A program made the position numbers and the translations under genes. Positions 1-7,013 of a DNA stretch of 16,867 nt are shown here, in pieces. Origin of the DNA: Thermococcaceae archaeon. GTDB taxonomy: Archaea > Methanobacteriota_B > Thermococci > Thermococcales > Thermococcaceae. Numbering within the stretch: position 1 is the stretch's first letter; every line of letters begins with the position of its first letter. The notes beneath the pieces are model-generated. The model saw only the letters and a list, made by a program, of their open reading frames with translations, was not told the origin of the DNA and did no database searches. The stretch lies in contig JAMOPD010000087.1 of NCBI GenBank assembly GCA_027064745.1, positions 1 through 16,867 of the forward strand, read 5' to 3'.

Positions 1-1493
1 ATTTGCTCTGCCTTCTTATACAGACTCGCAGCCTTCTCTGGATTGATACCCTCCAAAGTAACAGCCTCATCAATCGCTTTGTCAAACTCGTCATTACAGT
101 AGTAACAGAGGTTGAAGTTTATCTCCTTCTCGCAGTGGAACATGTTAAAGAGGAAGTCGTATGGCGTTGGGTATGTCGGCCACCAATACATTATGAGTAT
201 GTCCTGGGCCTTCTGGGGATCGCTCTTCGCGAGTGCCCACTGCTGCTCCCAGTTCATCGGCCTTATCTCAACGTCAACCCCGAGCTTCTTCCACTCTGCT
301 TTTATGATTTCGGCAACTTTGGCCTCAGCCTGATCACCCTGTGTGTATGTCAGCAGAAGCTTAAAGCCGCCGTTCGGGTAGCCAGCCTGGGCGAGCAGTT
401 GCTTGGCTTTGTCAATATCGTAGGTATACGTCTTCATGTCCTCGAAGTAACCCAGCATGCCCTTTGGTATAGGTCCTTTTGCAACCTCACCATATCCGTG
501 GAGAACATAATCGACGATATCCTTGTATGGAACAGCATAGCTTAGAGCCTGTCTGACAAGCTTGTTGTTCAGAGGCTTCTTTTTGGTATTGAAGAATGCA
601 TAAAGCTCCTGATATGAAGGAGTCTGGTCAACTTTAACATTCGGGTTGTCCTTTAGCTTCGGGAGGTCATCGAGTGGTAAATCCCTCGTAATCTGAATCT
701 CACCGCTTGTAACCATCTGCTCTCTGAGAGATGCATCTGGAACTATTTTTATAACCGCGAGGTCAAACTGATCATTATCCCAACCGCCCCAGTAATCTTT
801 GAATTTCTTGAGGACGATTTCGGTCTTAGGGTTATATTTATCAATCATATACGGCCCAGTTCCAGCGTCTTGTCCCTTGTTAAACCAGCTGGCTATCGCT
901 TTGTCATCCCCTATCTTCGAGAGATATTTGCTGTCCATTATGTATGCACCATATGCTGAGGAAGCTATCAGAGGCAGGTTTGCTGAATATTTGAGGTAGA
1001 ACTTGACTGTGTAGTTATCCACTACCTCTATCTTCTTGACAGGATCCCAGATAAAAGCTGGACCCAATCCCATTCTTATGGTCCTCTCAACAGACCATTT
1101 TACATCCTTGGCAGTCAGGGTGTTTCCTGTATGGAATTTAACTCCCTTCCTAAGGTGAAATATCCATATAGTTCCATTCTGATTGCTTTCCCAAGAAGTA
1201 GCGAGCCAAGGCTTCAACCCCTCTGGTGTATATTTTACAAGACATTCATACACATTTGCTAAAACCACTATAGAGTTGGAAAACTCTGTGCTCGGATCCA
1301 GTGTTATCATTTCACTACCATAACCATAAATCACGACATTGGTCGTTTTTTCAGCTGTGGAAGAAGATGTTGTCGTAGATTGGGTCTGAGTTTGTGTCTG
1401 TGTTGTTGAGGTGTTCCCACCACTTATACACCCACTGGCAACTACACCAAAAATGGCAATGGCCAGTATGAATAAAGCTATTCCTTTTCTCAC
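1..1493 (-). CDS. ABC transporter substrate-binding lipoprotein, family 5 (peptide/oligosaccharide type), partial
   Basis: An open frame runs without a stop from a GTG at 1493 to the left edge (about 497 codons), so the C-terminus is missing. The start follows a GGGGTGG ribosome binding site. The first 22 residues are a lipoprotein signal: RK, a hydrophobic stretch, then ASGC with the cysteine at 22. A Thr/Ser/Gln-rich linker follows (about residues 28-50), as is usual in surface-anchored binding proteins of Thermococcales. The mature part is a family 5 solute-binding protein: LDPS near the start, a WIFHLRKGVKFHTG segment, GTGPY, and FFNTKKKPLNNKLVRQALSYA. It would capture a peptide or oligosaccharide outside the cell and pass it to an Opp/Dpp-type permease. 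Ligand cannot be told from sequence. It is not a close copy of the second binding protein at the right edge. No ABC partner gene is visible beside it inside the window, so its partners may lie beyond the left edge. Confidence 0.9.
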   Translation of the reverse strand, partial: MRKGIALFILAIAIFGVVASGCISGGNTSTTQTQTQTQSTTTSSSTAEKTTNVVIYGYGSEMITLDPSTEFSNSIVVLANVYECLVKYTPEGLKPWLATSWESNQNGTIWIFHLRKGVKFHTGNTLTAKDVKWSVERTIRMGLGPAFIWDPVKKIEVVDNYTVKFYLKYSANLPLIASSAYGAYIMDSKYLSKIGDDKAIASWFNKGQDAGTGPYMIDKYNPKTEIVLKKFKDYWGGWDNDQFDLAVIKIVPDASLREQMVTSGEIQITRDLPLDDLPKLKDNPNVKVDQTPSYQELYAFFNTKKKPLNNKLVRQALSYAVPYKDIVDYVLHGYGEVAKGPIPKGMLGYFEDMKTYTYDIDKAKQLLAQAGYPNGGFKLLLTYTQGDQAEAKVAEIIKAEWKKLGVDVEIRPMNWEQQWALAKSDPQKAQDILIMYWWPTYPTPYDFLFNMFHCEKEINFNLCYYCNDEFDKAIDEAVTLEGINPEKAASLYKKAEQ

Positions 1494-1497
1494 AGTA

Positions 1498-1557
1498 CCA
1501 CCCCAATTGGCCAAATACTTTTTATGATTTTATCAAATAACCTTTAATCATTTGATA
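1498..1557 (-). promoter_or_regulatory. Promoter region of the left binding-protein gene with an 8-bp inverted repeat
   Basis: Read on the minus strand, an A/T-rich box (GATAAAATC, about 1527-1534) lies roughly 26 bases before a likely transcript start near 1504, just ahead of the GGGGTGG site of the GTG start. Immediately upstream, TATCAAAT (1531-1538) and ATTTGATA (1550-1557) form a perfect 8-bp inverted repeat with an 11-base spacer. That position, over and upstream of the TATA-like box, suits a regulator. The TATA assignment is weak because the whole region is A/T-rich. The repeat itself is directly visible. Confidence 0.45.
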
Positions 1558-1741
1558 CTATTTAATTGTATCTGTTCAATATCGTCAAATTGTGATGAAT
1601 AAATTTGTCTCCTATGTTGTTACTGATTTTAACTGTATAGGATGTTATAATTTTAACGTTAATGAAAAACAATGACCGTCAAAGTACTATAATGCAAATA
1701 CCAGCCCGAGTCCAATACCTAAAATCAAAGATGATGAAAAG

Positions 1742-1777
1742 AATTATATTCTCTCCATGATATTTTCTAAATGGTGA
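1742..1777 (+). promoter_or_regulatory. Candidate promoter and ribosome binding site of gcvT
   Basis: A TATA-like AATTATATT lies at 1742-1750, and GGTGAT at 1772-1777 is five bases before the ATG at 1783. The ribosome binding site is what decides the start: an in-frame ATG at 1771 overlaps it and would leave no site of its own. Another possible TATA (ACTATAATG) lies near 1687-1694 and would give a longer leader. Confidence 0.4.
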
Positions 1778-1782
1778 TACTC

Positions 1783-2979
1783 ATGCTGAAGAGAGTCCAC
1801 ATTTTTGACTGGCACAAAGAGAATGCAAAAAAAGTTGAGGAATTCGCTGGCTGGGAGATGCCAATCTGGTACTCCAGCATAAGGGAGGAACACCTAGCAG
1901 TTAGGAACGGCGTTGGAATCTTCGATGTTTCACACATGGGTGAAATCTTCTTTAGAGGTAAAGATGCCTTGAAGTTTCTGCAGTACGTCACAACCAATGA
2001 CATCTCAAAGCCCCCAGCAATAAGCGGAACCTACACGCTCGTTTTGAACGAGCGCGGTGCCGTTAAAGATGAGACGCTAGTCTTCAACATGGGCAACGAT
2101 ACTTATATGATGGTGTGTGACAGCGATGCATTTGAAAAGCTCTATGCCTGGTTCACCTCAATCAAGAGGGCAATCGAGCAGTACACCGAGCTCGACCTCG
2201 AGATTGAAAACAAAACTTATGACTACGTCATGTTCTCAATTCAAGGTCCAAAGGCGAGAGATCTGGCGAAGGAGCTCTTTGGAATTGATATTATGGATCT
2301 CTGGTGGTTCCAAGCCAAGGAAGTTGAGCTCGACGGAATTAAGATGCTTCTCTCGAGGAGCGGATATACAGGCGAAAATGGATGGGAGGTCTACTTTGAG
2401 GATGTAAACCCAAACCATCCCGATCCAGCCAAGAGAGGCAAGCCAGAGAAGGCTCTGTACGTTTGGAATAAAATCCTTGAGGCAGGCGCAAAGTATGGCA
2501 TAAAGCCAGCTGGCTTAGGTGCGAGGGATACCCTTAGAATGGAAGCGGGCTACACTCTCTACGGAAACGAGACCAAGGAGCTCCAGCTCCTCAGCACAGA
2601 TATTGATGAGGTTACACCACTTCAAGCCAATCTTGACTTTGCTCTATTCTGGGATAAGGAATTCATTGGGAAGGATGCCCTACTAAAGCAGAAAGAGAGA
2701 GGCCTTCCAAGCAAGATGGTGCACTTCAAGATGATTGATAAGGGAATTCCAAGGGAAGGCTACAAGGTATACAAAGATGGAAAGCTCATAGGAGAAGTGA
2801 GCAGTGGAACTCTTTCACCATTACTTGGTATAGGTATTGGGATAGCCTTCGTCAAGCCAGACTACGCTGTTCCCGGCCTTGAACTGGAAGTTGAAATCAG
2901 GGGCAAGATGAAGAAAGCCATGACAGTGGCTCCACCCTTTTATGATCCCAAGAAGTACGGAGCTTTTAGAGAGGAGTGA
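1783..2979 (+). CDS. gcvT: Aminomethyltransferase, T-protein of the glycine cleavage system
   Basis: This 398-residue protein is the T-protein, which takes the aminomethyl group from lipoyl H-protein, releases ammonia and passes the one-carbon unit to a tetrahydrofolate-type pterin. Visible family features are [10 protein letters not shown] (21-30), FDVSHMGEI (47-55), the RGAVKDE segment (91-97) with the Asp at 96 that matches the catalytic Asp of the family, GYTGENGWE (194-202), and [18 protein letters not shown] around 250. Length is normal for an archaeal GcvT. I chose the ATG at 1783 because GGTGAT stands five bases upstream; the ATG at 1771 is part of that same site. It stands alone: no gcvH or gcvP gene is in the window. 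A T-rich stretch follows the stop. The function assignment is firm. Confidence 0.96.
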   Translation: MLKRVHIFDWHKENAKKVEEFAGWEMPIWYSSIREEHLAVRNGVGIFDVSHMGEIFFRGKDALKFLQYVTTNDISKPPAISGTYTLVLNERGAVKDETLVFNMGNDTYMMVCDSDAFEKLYAWFTSIKRAIEQYTELDLEIENKTYDYVMFSIQGPKARDLAKELFGIDIMDLWWFQAKEVELDGIKMLLSRSGYTGENGWEVYFEDVNPNHPDPAKRGKPEKALYVWNKILEAGAKYGIKPAGLGARDTLRMEAGYTLYGNETKELQLLSTDIDEVTPLQANLDFALFWDKEFIGKDALLKQKERGLPSKMVHFKMIDKGIPREGYKVYKDGKLIGEVSSGTLSPLLGIGIGIAFVKPDYAVPGLELEVEIRGKMKKAMTVAPPFYDPKKYGAFREE

Positions 2980-3302
2980 ACTCTTTTCCATCTTTTATTT
3001 CTGCGAGAGTTTTGTAGGTAATTATGCTATTCAATGCAGGGAAAACTCTTTGATAAGAGAAAGAGACTTTATGAACCTCAAAGAATTCTTAACTCTTCTT
3101 TCAGTGATATGAAAGGTTCTCTACTGGAGATAACACTACCCTAAGTTCTCATCATTAATGCTTTAGATGCCTGTAGATGCTAAGTGGTTGCCCATACAGG
3201 CGTTTAACAAGCACAACCAACGACATGACGGGAACCAGGGTTAACACTGAATGAGCTTGAGAATACCATAAATTATATCTCCCACTAGATTCTGTAATCT
3301 TT
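2980..3302. other. Non-coding gap between gcvT and tRNA-Leu
   Basis: About 320 bases without a supportable gene. The longest ATG frame I see here is 13 codons. It holds small structures of uncertain meaning: CTCTTT/AAAGAG (3046-3051 with 3060-3065, 8-base loop), a six-pair stem TGGTTG/CAACCA (3185-3190 with 3214-3219), and, on the minus strand, an ATGATGA box (3155-3149) followed 44 bases on by CTGA (3104-3101). The last has the size of an archaeal C/D-box RNA but lacks clear internal D' and C' boxes. Confidence 0.5.
2981..3000 (+). terminator. Oligo-T termination signal after gcvT
   Basis: Directly after the gcvT stop codon the plus strand carries T-runs (CTCTTTTCC, then CTTTTATTTC). Archaeal RNA polymerase ends at such runs without a hairpin. 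No stem precedes it. Confidence 0.4.
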
Positions 3303-3390
3303 TGGTGCGGGGGACGGGATTTGAACCCGCGAACCCCTACGGGACGGGACCCTGAATCCCGCGCCTTTGACCAGGCTCGGCAACCCCCGC
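3303..3390 (-). tRNA. tRNA-Leu (anticodon CAG), CCA encoded
   Basis: Read on the minus strand from 3390, the acceptor arm GCGGGGG pairs perfectly with CCCCCGC at the 3' end, followed by the discriminator A and an encoded CCA (3305-3303). The anticodon stem CGGGA/UCCCG encloses loop UUCAGGG, giving anticodon CAG, which reads CUG leucine codons. The variable arm is long (UCCCGUAGGGGUUC), as expected of a class II tRNA such as tRNA-Leu. The T arm is GCGGG UUCAAAU CCCGU, closed by a G-U pair. The very GC-rich stems suit a hyperthermophile. No intron is present. Confidence 0.97.
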
Positions 3391-3411
3391 TCAGCTAAAA
3401 CTCCTAACTCC

Positions 3412-3421
3412 ATTTAAAAAA
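3412..3421 (-). promoter_or_regulatory. TATA box of tRNA-Leu
   Basis: On the minus strand TTTTTTAAAT is centred about 26 bases before the first tRNA base (3390), the standard archaeal TATA spacing. It lies back to back with the plus-strand promoter starting at 3431. Confidence 0.65.
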
Positions 3422-3430
3422 CCTTTCGGG

Positions 3431-3447
3431 GAAAAGTTTATATACAT
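3431..3447 (+). promoter_or_regulatory. Core promoter (BRE/TATA) of the DUF2178-XRE-ABC operon
   Basis: GAAAAG followed by TTTATATA (3437-3444) is a near-ideal archaeal BRE plus TATA box. Standard spacing puts the transcript start near 3465-3467, inside the second of two palindromes that follow at once. This promoter would drive all five genes to 6532, since the gaps between them are tiny or negative. Confidence 0.8.
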
Positions 3448-3479
3448 GTAAAGGAAGCTTTACGTAAAGGAAACTTTAC
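3448..3479 (+). promoter_or_regulatory. Two tandem perfect 16-bp palindromes, likely operator
   Basis: GTAAAGGAAGCTTTAC (3448-3463) is followed with no gap by GTAAAGGAAACTTTAC (3464-3479). Each has a perfect 6-bp inverted repeat GTAAAG/CTTTAC around a 4-base centre, and the two copies differ at one base. They begin three bases after the TATA box and run across the predicted transcript start to just before the ribosome binding site. A bound protein would block RNA polymerase. The natural candidate is the XRE-type protein encoded second in the operon. The two arrays are exactly 16 bp apart, about one and a half helical turns. Sequence is seen directly; the operator role is inferred. Confidence 0.75.
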
Positions 3480-3491
3480 ATGGTGGAGGCT

Positions 3492-3971
3492 ATGAGGGAA
3501 GTCCTTATGAACCTAATTGTGTGGACGCTCCTGGTTATCTTCGTAGGGGCACTCTTGATCATAATCTCCCATAGGTCGGAGGAACCCGAGAGAAAGAGGG
3601 CGATGATTCCAGCACTCCTGCTCGTCCTCACGATGGGTTACTTCCTTGGCTGGGCGACGAGCAGTGGAAACCTTCCTGTTGCCTTTGCCGTCTTTGTTTC
3701 CGGTGCGGTCTTCCTATGGTTATACTACGGGCACTTAGAGAGGAAGGGATACATCCTCGAGGACGAGAGGACCCTGAGGATAGAGGAAATCGCCTCCAGA
3801 AGAACCCTTCAGGTAGCGATGATAGTCTTGGCGTTCACGACGATTTACCTCTCGATAGCCCAGATGGGAAAGCCCGATCTCAAGCCCGCCTTTAAACTAA
3901 CCTCCAGCCTCTTGGCGGTTCTGCTTCTCCTCCATTGGGGGTTCACCAATTATTATTCCCGGAGGATGTAG
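3492..3971 (+). CDS. DUF2178 family membrane protein
   Basis: A 159-residue protein with five likely membrane helices (about 5-25, 36-56, 61-80, 104-124 and 134-154). A charged segment at 88-103, LEDERTLRIEEIASRR, carries the DERT-type motif that I associate with the DUF2178 family, for which no biochemical role is known to me. Genes of this type commonly sit next to a small HTH regulator, as here. The start is taken at ATG 3492 because GGTGGAGG (3482-3489) is a ribosome binding site for it; the ATG at 3480 overlaps the palindromes and lacks a site. It is first in the operon and ends two bases before the regulator's ATG. It may be a membrane sensor or immunity-like partner of the regulator and exporter, but this is a guess from context only. 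Confidence 0.85.
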   Translation: MREVLMNLIVWTLLVIFVGALLIIISHRSEEPERKRAMIPALLLVLTMGYFLGWATSSGNLPVAFAVFVSGAVFLWLYYGHLERKGYILEDERTLRIEEIASRRTLQVAMIVLAFTTIYLSIAQMGKPDLKPAFKLTSSLLAVLLLLHWGFTNYYSRRM

Positions 3972-3973
3972 CC

Positions 3974-4171
3974 ATGAAGAACCGCCTAAGGGAGCTTAGG
4001 GAAGCAAAGGGCTTAACGCAGGAGGAGCTGGCAAAAGCTTTAGGTGTAACAAGACAAACGATAATAGCGATCGAGAAAGGAAAATACGACCCCTCGTTAA
4101 AGCTGGCCTTCAAAATAGCTCGGTTCTTCGGTGTTAAAATTGAGGATATATTCATCTATGAAGGTGATTGA
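3974..4171 (+). CDS. Small XRE-family helix-turn-helix transcriptional regulator
   Basis: A 65-residue protein that is almost entirely one Cro/CI-type HTH domain: LRELREAKGLTQEELAKALG (5-24), then VTRQTIIAIEKGKYDPSLKL, with recognition helix about 25-36, ending FFGVKIEDIFIYEGD. It resembles the short YozG-like regulators. It has no sensor domain, so any signal must come through a partner protein or a direct change in dimerisation. GGAGG (3961-3965) precedes the ATG at 3974. It lies two bases after the DUF2178 stop and one base before the next ATG, so it is translated with its neighbours. The tandem palindromes at the operon's promoter are the likely binding site, making the operon self-regulated. 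HTH identity is firm; the target is inferred. Confidence 0.93.
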   Translation: MKNRLRELREAKGLTQEELAKALGVTRQTIIAIEKGKYDPSLKLAFKIARFFGVKIEDIFIYEGD

Positions 4172-4172
4172 G

Positions 4173-4541
4173 ATGAAGGGCAAGAAGATAGCGGGTTTCG
4201 TCCTTTACTTCCTTGGCATCGCAATGGGAATAGCCAAACCCCCTGTTGAAAGGCTCGCCTGCATAAGGCTTCCGAGCGGGGAGGTTTGCAAGGGAATAAA
4301 CACTCCTCTACTAGCTATTGAGCTCGGCCTAGTGATGCTTGGCTCACTCCTCTTTGGGTTATCCCACAACTTCAGGAATACTCACGAGCTCAACGGCTGG
4401 CTTGGAGTGGCAACTGGCCTAGGGATGGGCATCATTGGAGGATACGCTGGAATAGATAGCCTCCTTCTACTTGGCGCTCTTTTGGCGACCTTCGGACTTA
4501 TCCTCTACAAACTTGGGAGGGGTAAGCATGCCAGCAGTTAA
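4173..4541 (+). CDS. Small four-helix membrane protein of unknown function
   Basis: I do not recognise this 122-residue protein. It has four likely membrane helices (about 5-21, 45-63, 74-92 and 95-113). Between the first two is a polar stretch with two cysteines (30 and 39) in RLACIRLPSGEVCKG, which could form a disulfide if it faces outward. The start at ATG 4173 uses GGTGATTGAG, which includes the end of the regulator gene. Its 3' end overlaps the ABC ATPase start by 14 bases, so translation is probably coupled. Position between a regulator and an exporter suggests an accessory membrane part of the same machine. Confidence 0.8.
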   Translation: MKGKKIAGFVLYFLGIAMGIAKPPVERLACIRLPSGEVCKGINTPLLAIELGLVMLGSLLFGLSHNFRNTHELNGWLGVATGLGMGIIGGYAGIDSLLLLGALLATFGLILYKLGRGKHASS

Positions 4542-5271
4542 GGTTGAAAACCTTGAGAAGGATTATGGAAAAGTTAAAGCTCTAAAAGGTATAAGCTTTG
4601 AGATCAATGAGGGGGAAATCTTTGGGCTCATCGGACCAAACGGAGCCGGAAAGAGCACGACTCTTAAAATCCTATCAACACTGCTCGCACCAACCGGAGG
4701 GAGGGCAGAGATATTTGGGCATGATGTTGTCAAAGAGGCTCCAAGAATCCGGGAGCTCATAAGCTATCTTCCTGAGGAGGCTGGAGCGTATAAAAACCTT
4801 ACCGGAAGGGAGTATCTGGAGTTCATGGCAAAGCTTTATGCAAAGAACGAGAGAGATGCAACAAAAATGATTAAACTTGGAGTAAAGCTCTCAGGCCTGA
4901 GAGACAGGCTTGATGACAAGGTTTCCACATATTCCAAGGGAATGACGAGAAAGCTTCTGCTTGCGAGAGCTTTAATGGTCAAGCCAAAGCTGGCTATACT
5001 AGACGAACCTGCAAGTGGTCTGGATATAATCAACGCATACACCATACGGAAGACTATCCGGGAGTTTGCCAGAAATGAGGGTGTAACCTTTCTGCTCTCA
5101 AGTCATAACATGCTTGAGGTTGAATTTCTCTGCCATAGGGTTGCTCTAATTGACAGTGGAAGAATAATTGACATCGGAACCCCTAGGGAGCTCAAGGAAC
5201 GCTATGACGCTGAAAACCTTGAGGAGGTCTTCATGAGGGCAGTTGGAGCTGGAGGTGGGCATTATGAGTGA
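4528..5271 (+). CDS. ABC exporter ATP-binding protein (NatA/CcmA-like)
   Basis: A 247-residue ATPase that would power the ABC-2 permease encoded next. It has Walker A GPNGAGKST (36-44), a Q-loop region with Glu where Gln is usual (YLPEE, 80-84), a divergent signature YSKGM (135-139) in place of LSGGQ, Walker B LAILDEP (155-161), and the switch histidine SSH (191-193). Glu at the Q-loop and the loose signature are common in the drug- and sodium-export branch of this family. The start at ATG 4528 has GGGAGGGG just upstream (4515-4522) and overlaps the end of the previous gene. The 3' end overlaps the permease start by eight bases. Role as an export ATPase is well supported; the exported compound is unknown. 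Confidence 0.93.
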   Translation: MPAVKVENLEKDYGKVKALKGISFEINEGEIFGLIGPNGAGKSTTLKILSTLLAPTGGRAEIFGHDVVKEAPRIRELISYLPEEAGAYKNLTGREYLEFMAKLYAKNERDATKMIKLGVKLSGLRDRLDDKVSTYSKGMTRKLLLARALMVKPKLAILDEPASGLDIINAYTIRKTIREFARNEGVTFLLSSHNMLEVEFLCHRVALIDSGRIIDIGTPRELKERYDAENLEEVFMRAVGAGGGHYE

Positions 5272-6532
5272 CTTCTGGATTATGGCCAAGAAGGAAATGA
5301 AAAATCTCATCAGAGATAAGAAGCTCCTGTTTGGGCTTATTATAGTCCCGTTGGTTCTCTATCCTGCCATGGGAAAGCTGATGCAGGTTGGACTTGAGAA
5401 GGCGCAAGGTGAAACGCACGTTGCCATAGCAAACTTTGATGATGGAGAATATGGAATGGTGCTCGTAAAGACCCTGCAGAATGCTCCCAACGTTACCGTA
5501 ACGTTGATAAATGCAAGTTCTGTTGAGAAGGCGCTGGAATCCGCAGCTAAAAAGAATCAAAATGTCCTCGTGGTAATCCCACGTAACTTCAGTGAGAGTA
5601 TTAGGGAAAATAAGCCTGCCACAGTTGAGCTCTACGGGATATTCAGATCAACGAGCACAGGTATGAAGGAAAGTGTGAGCGAAGGCAGGATAAACGCCGT
5701 CATAGCCGTTCTCTCGGAACAGATAGCGAGAATAAAGATTCAGAAGCTGGGCGTTACGAGCCCTGATGCTCTTCTTCATCCCGTGAGGGCAGAGAGCATG
5801 TCCTATCTGAAAAATAAAATAATCCCTATTTCTCCCTCAGTTGTGTCAGGAGTTCTCGCTTCTCAGTCAATCACACTGCCGATAATTGTCTTTCTAATGG
5901 TTACGATAACCGCCCAGATGGCCGCAGGAGCTATTGCCGCAGAGAAGGAGAACAAAACCCTTGAGACCCTCCTCACTCTGCCTGTGAAAAGAACCACAAT
6001 AGTAGCTTCAAAGATAACTGGAACCGCTCTAATGGGTCTTATAGCCGCGTTAGCATACATGATTGGTATGAGGAGCTATTTGGGATCTCTAGGTGTTCAG
6101 TCAGGAATCAGCCTCAGTGACCTCGGCCTCCAGATAACACCTGAAGGAATGGTACTATTTGCCTTGGTGATATTTCTGACGATAATATTTTCTCTGAGCC
6201 TCGCAATGATTCTGGCAATATTTGCCCAGGATGTTCAGAGTGCTAACACTGTTGTGAGCTCCGTGATCCTGCCGCTGGCGTTTCCTGCATTCATCCTCAT
6301 GTACACAGGCTTGGGAGAGCTTCCAGTAGAGATTCGCTATGCTCTCCTCGCTGATCCGTTCACCCATCCTATTGCGGCATACCAGTACATGTTCTCAGGG
6401 AACTATACGGGAATGCTCACGAGCATCGCATATCTAGCGGTTTTAGCGGCTTTGACGCTCTACACAACCGCCAGGATATTCTCCACAGAGAAAGTTCTCA
6501 CAGCAAAGATAGGATGGGGGAGGAAATCATGA
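5264..6532 (+). CDS. ABC-2 type exporter permease (NatB-like)
   Basis: A 422-residue permease. It has one N-terminal helix (about 21-37, FGLIIVPLVLYPAMG), a long outer domain (about 45-195), then a bundle of about six helices to the C-terminus. AAEKENKTLETLLTLPVKR (225-243) is the hallmark ABC-2 coupling segment after the second helix. The single helix plus large outer domain is the NatB/YhaP arrangement. The start at ATG 5264 has GGAGGTG (5251-5257) at good distance. It pairs with the ATPase just upstream. Candidates for cargo include sodium ions, a toxic peptide or a lipid-like compound; nothing in the sequence decides. The gene ends in a TGA that directly abuts the opposing stop codon of the next gene. 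Confidence 0.92.
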   Translation: MSDFWIMAKKEMKNLIRDKKLLFGLIIVPLVLYPAMGKLMQVGLEKAQGETHVAIANFDDGEYGMVLVKTLQNAPNVTVTLINASSVEKALESAAKKNQNVLVVIPRNFSESIRENKPATVELYGIFRSTSTGMKESVSEGRINAVIAVLSEQIARIKIQKLGVTSPDALLHPVRAESMSYLKNKIIPISPSVVSGVLASQSITLPIIVFLMVTITAQMAAGAIAAEKENKTLETLLTLPVKRTTIVASKITGTALMGLIAALAYMIGMRSYLGSLGVQSGISLSDLGLQITPEGMVLFALVIFLTIIFSLSLAMILAIFAQDVQSANTVVSSVILPLAFPAFILMYTGLGELPVEIRYALLADPFTHPIAAYQYMFSGNYTGMLTSIAYLAVLAALTLYTTARIFSTEKVLTAKIGWGRKS

Positions 6533-6940
6533 TCACTCAATCGGCACGCCATCCTTAGTTCTCGGGGCGAGCCACTTCATGAGCCTCCATGGCTCTTTTG
6601 TCTTTATTATGATAGTTATCGGGCCTAAAGGAGATTCCTCGTTGAAGTTCACTTTTCCAGCATATGCAGCCTGCTTATGCACCTTTATTATGATTTCCTC
6701 ACCGAAATATCCTTCCTCCAGAAATGCACGCGCCGTGTCAAGTATGGCTTGCCCTCTGAAGAGTTCATACAGTCTTTGAAGGGCTTTTTTATCTTTGGTT
6801 TTACCCCTCAGGAGCACAGATTCTCCCTGATCAAACGCATCAAATTCCAGTTCGGGTATTAAATTGAGCATCGCCCGCTTTACCTTCTCAATATCCTCCG
6901 TCGGATACACATAAGCTTCAACTTCAACTTCCTCAAACAT
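6533..6940 (-). CDS. UPF0201 family RNA-binding protein
   Basis: A 135-residue protein matching the archaeal UPF0201 (RNA-binding, DUF54) family: it opens [20 protein letters not shown] and continues with AMLNLIPEL, then a central [28 protein letters not shown] segment. I chose ATG 6940 because GGTGAG stands four bases upstream and family members begin at this point; an upstream ATG at 7012 would add residues encoded by the promoter. In some archaea this domain is fused to, or lies next to, the UPF0200 P-loop kinase, and that kinase gene is at 7972-8532 here on the same strand. The molecular role is not established. The stop codon abuts that of the ABC permease, so the two transcripts must overlap at their ends. 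Confidence 0.88.
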   Translation of the reverse strand: MFEEVEVEAYVYPTEDIEKVKRAMLNLIPELEFDAFDQGESVLLRGKTKDKKALQRLYELFRGQAILDTARAFLEEGYFGEEIIIKVHKQAAYAGKVNFNEESPLGPITIIIKTKEPWRLMKWLAPRTKDGVPIE

Positions 6941-6955
6941 TTTTCTCACCATTTT

Positions 6956-7009
6956 AAACTTATAAGCTTCATCCCCAGTCTCAAGGTGATTGGGAAAGCT
7001 TATAAGTTT
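6956..7009. repeat. 14-bp perfect inverted repeat around TATA cores
   Basis: AAACTTATAAGCTT (6956-6969) and AAGCTTATAAGTTT (6996-7009) are exact reverse complements separated by 26 bases. Both contain CTTATAAG, itself palindromic, so each can act as a TATA box in either direction. The right arm is well placed as the minus-strand TATA of UPF0201 (transcript start near 6976, leader about 36 bases). The left arm is too close to the start codon to serve that way. Confidence 0.75.
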
Positions 7010-7013
7010 CACC
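6986..7013. repeat. 28-bp direct repeat, copy 1 (UPF0201 promoter)
   Basis: The 28 bases beginning GTGATTGGGAAAGC and ending TAAGTTTCACC are identical to 7086-7113, exactly 100 bases away. The unit holds a CTTATAAG TATA core. In this copy the outer bases GGTGA (6985-6989) and TCACC (7009-7013) also form a short inverted repeat. Copy 1 would serve UPF0201 on the minus strand. Confidence 0.9.

Noticed and set aside
3..545. Plus-strand open frame of 180 codons at the left edge
   Set aside because: It is antisense to the binding-protein gene, whose minus-strand frame translates into a continuous family 5 protein. The plus frame has no family-like content.
1731..1788. C/D-box-like ATGATGA ... CTGA before gcvT
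   Set aside because: The CTGA lies inside the gcvT coding start and internal boxes are missing; likely chance.
3101..3155. C/D-box guide RNA on the minus strand
   Set aside because: C and D boxes are present at a fitting distance, but no convincing D' and C' boxes or closing stem are seen, so I do not call it an RNA gene.
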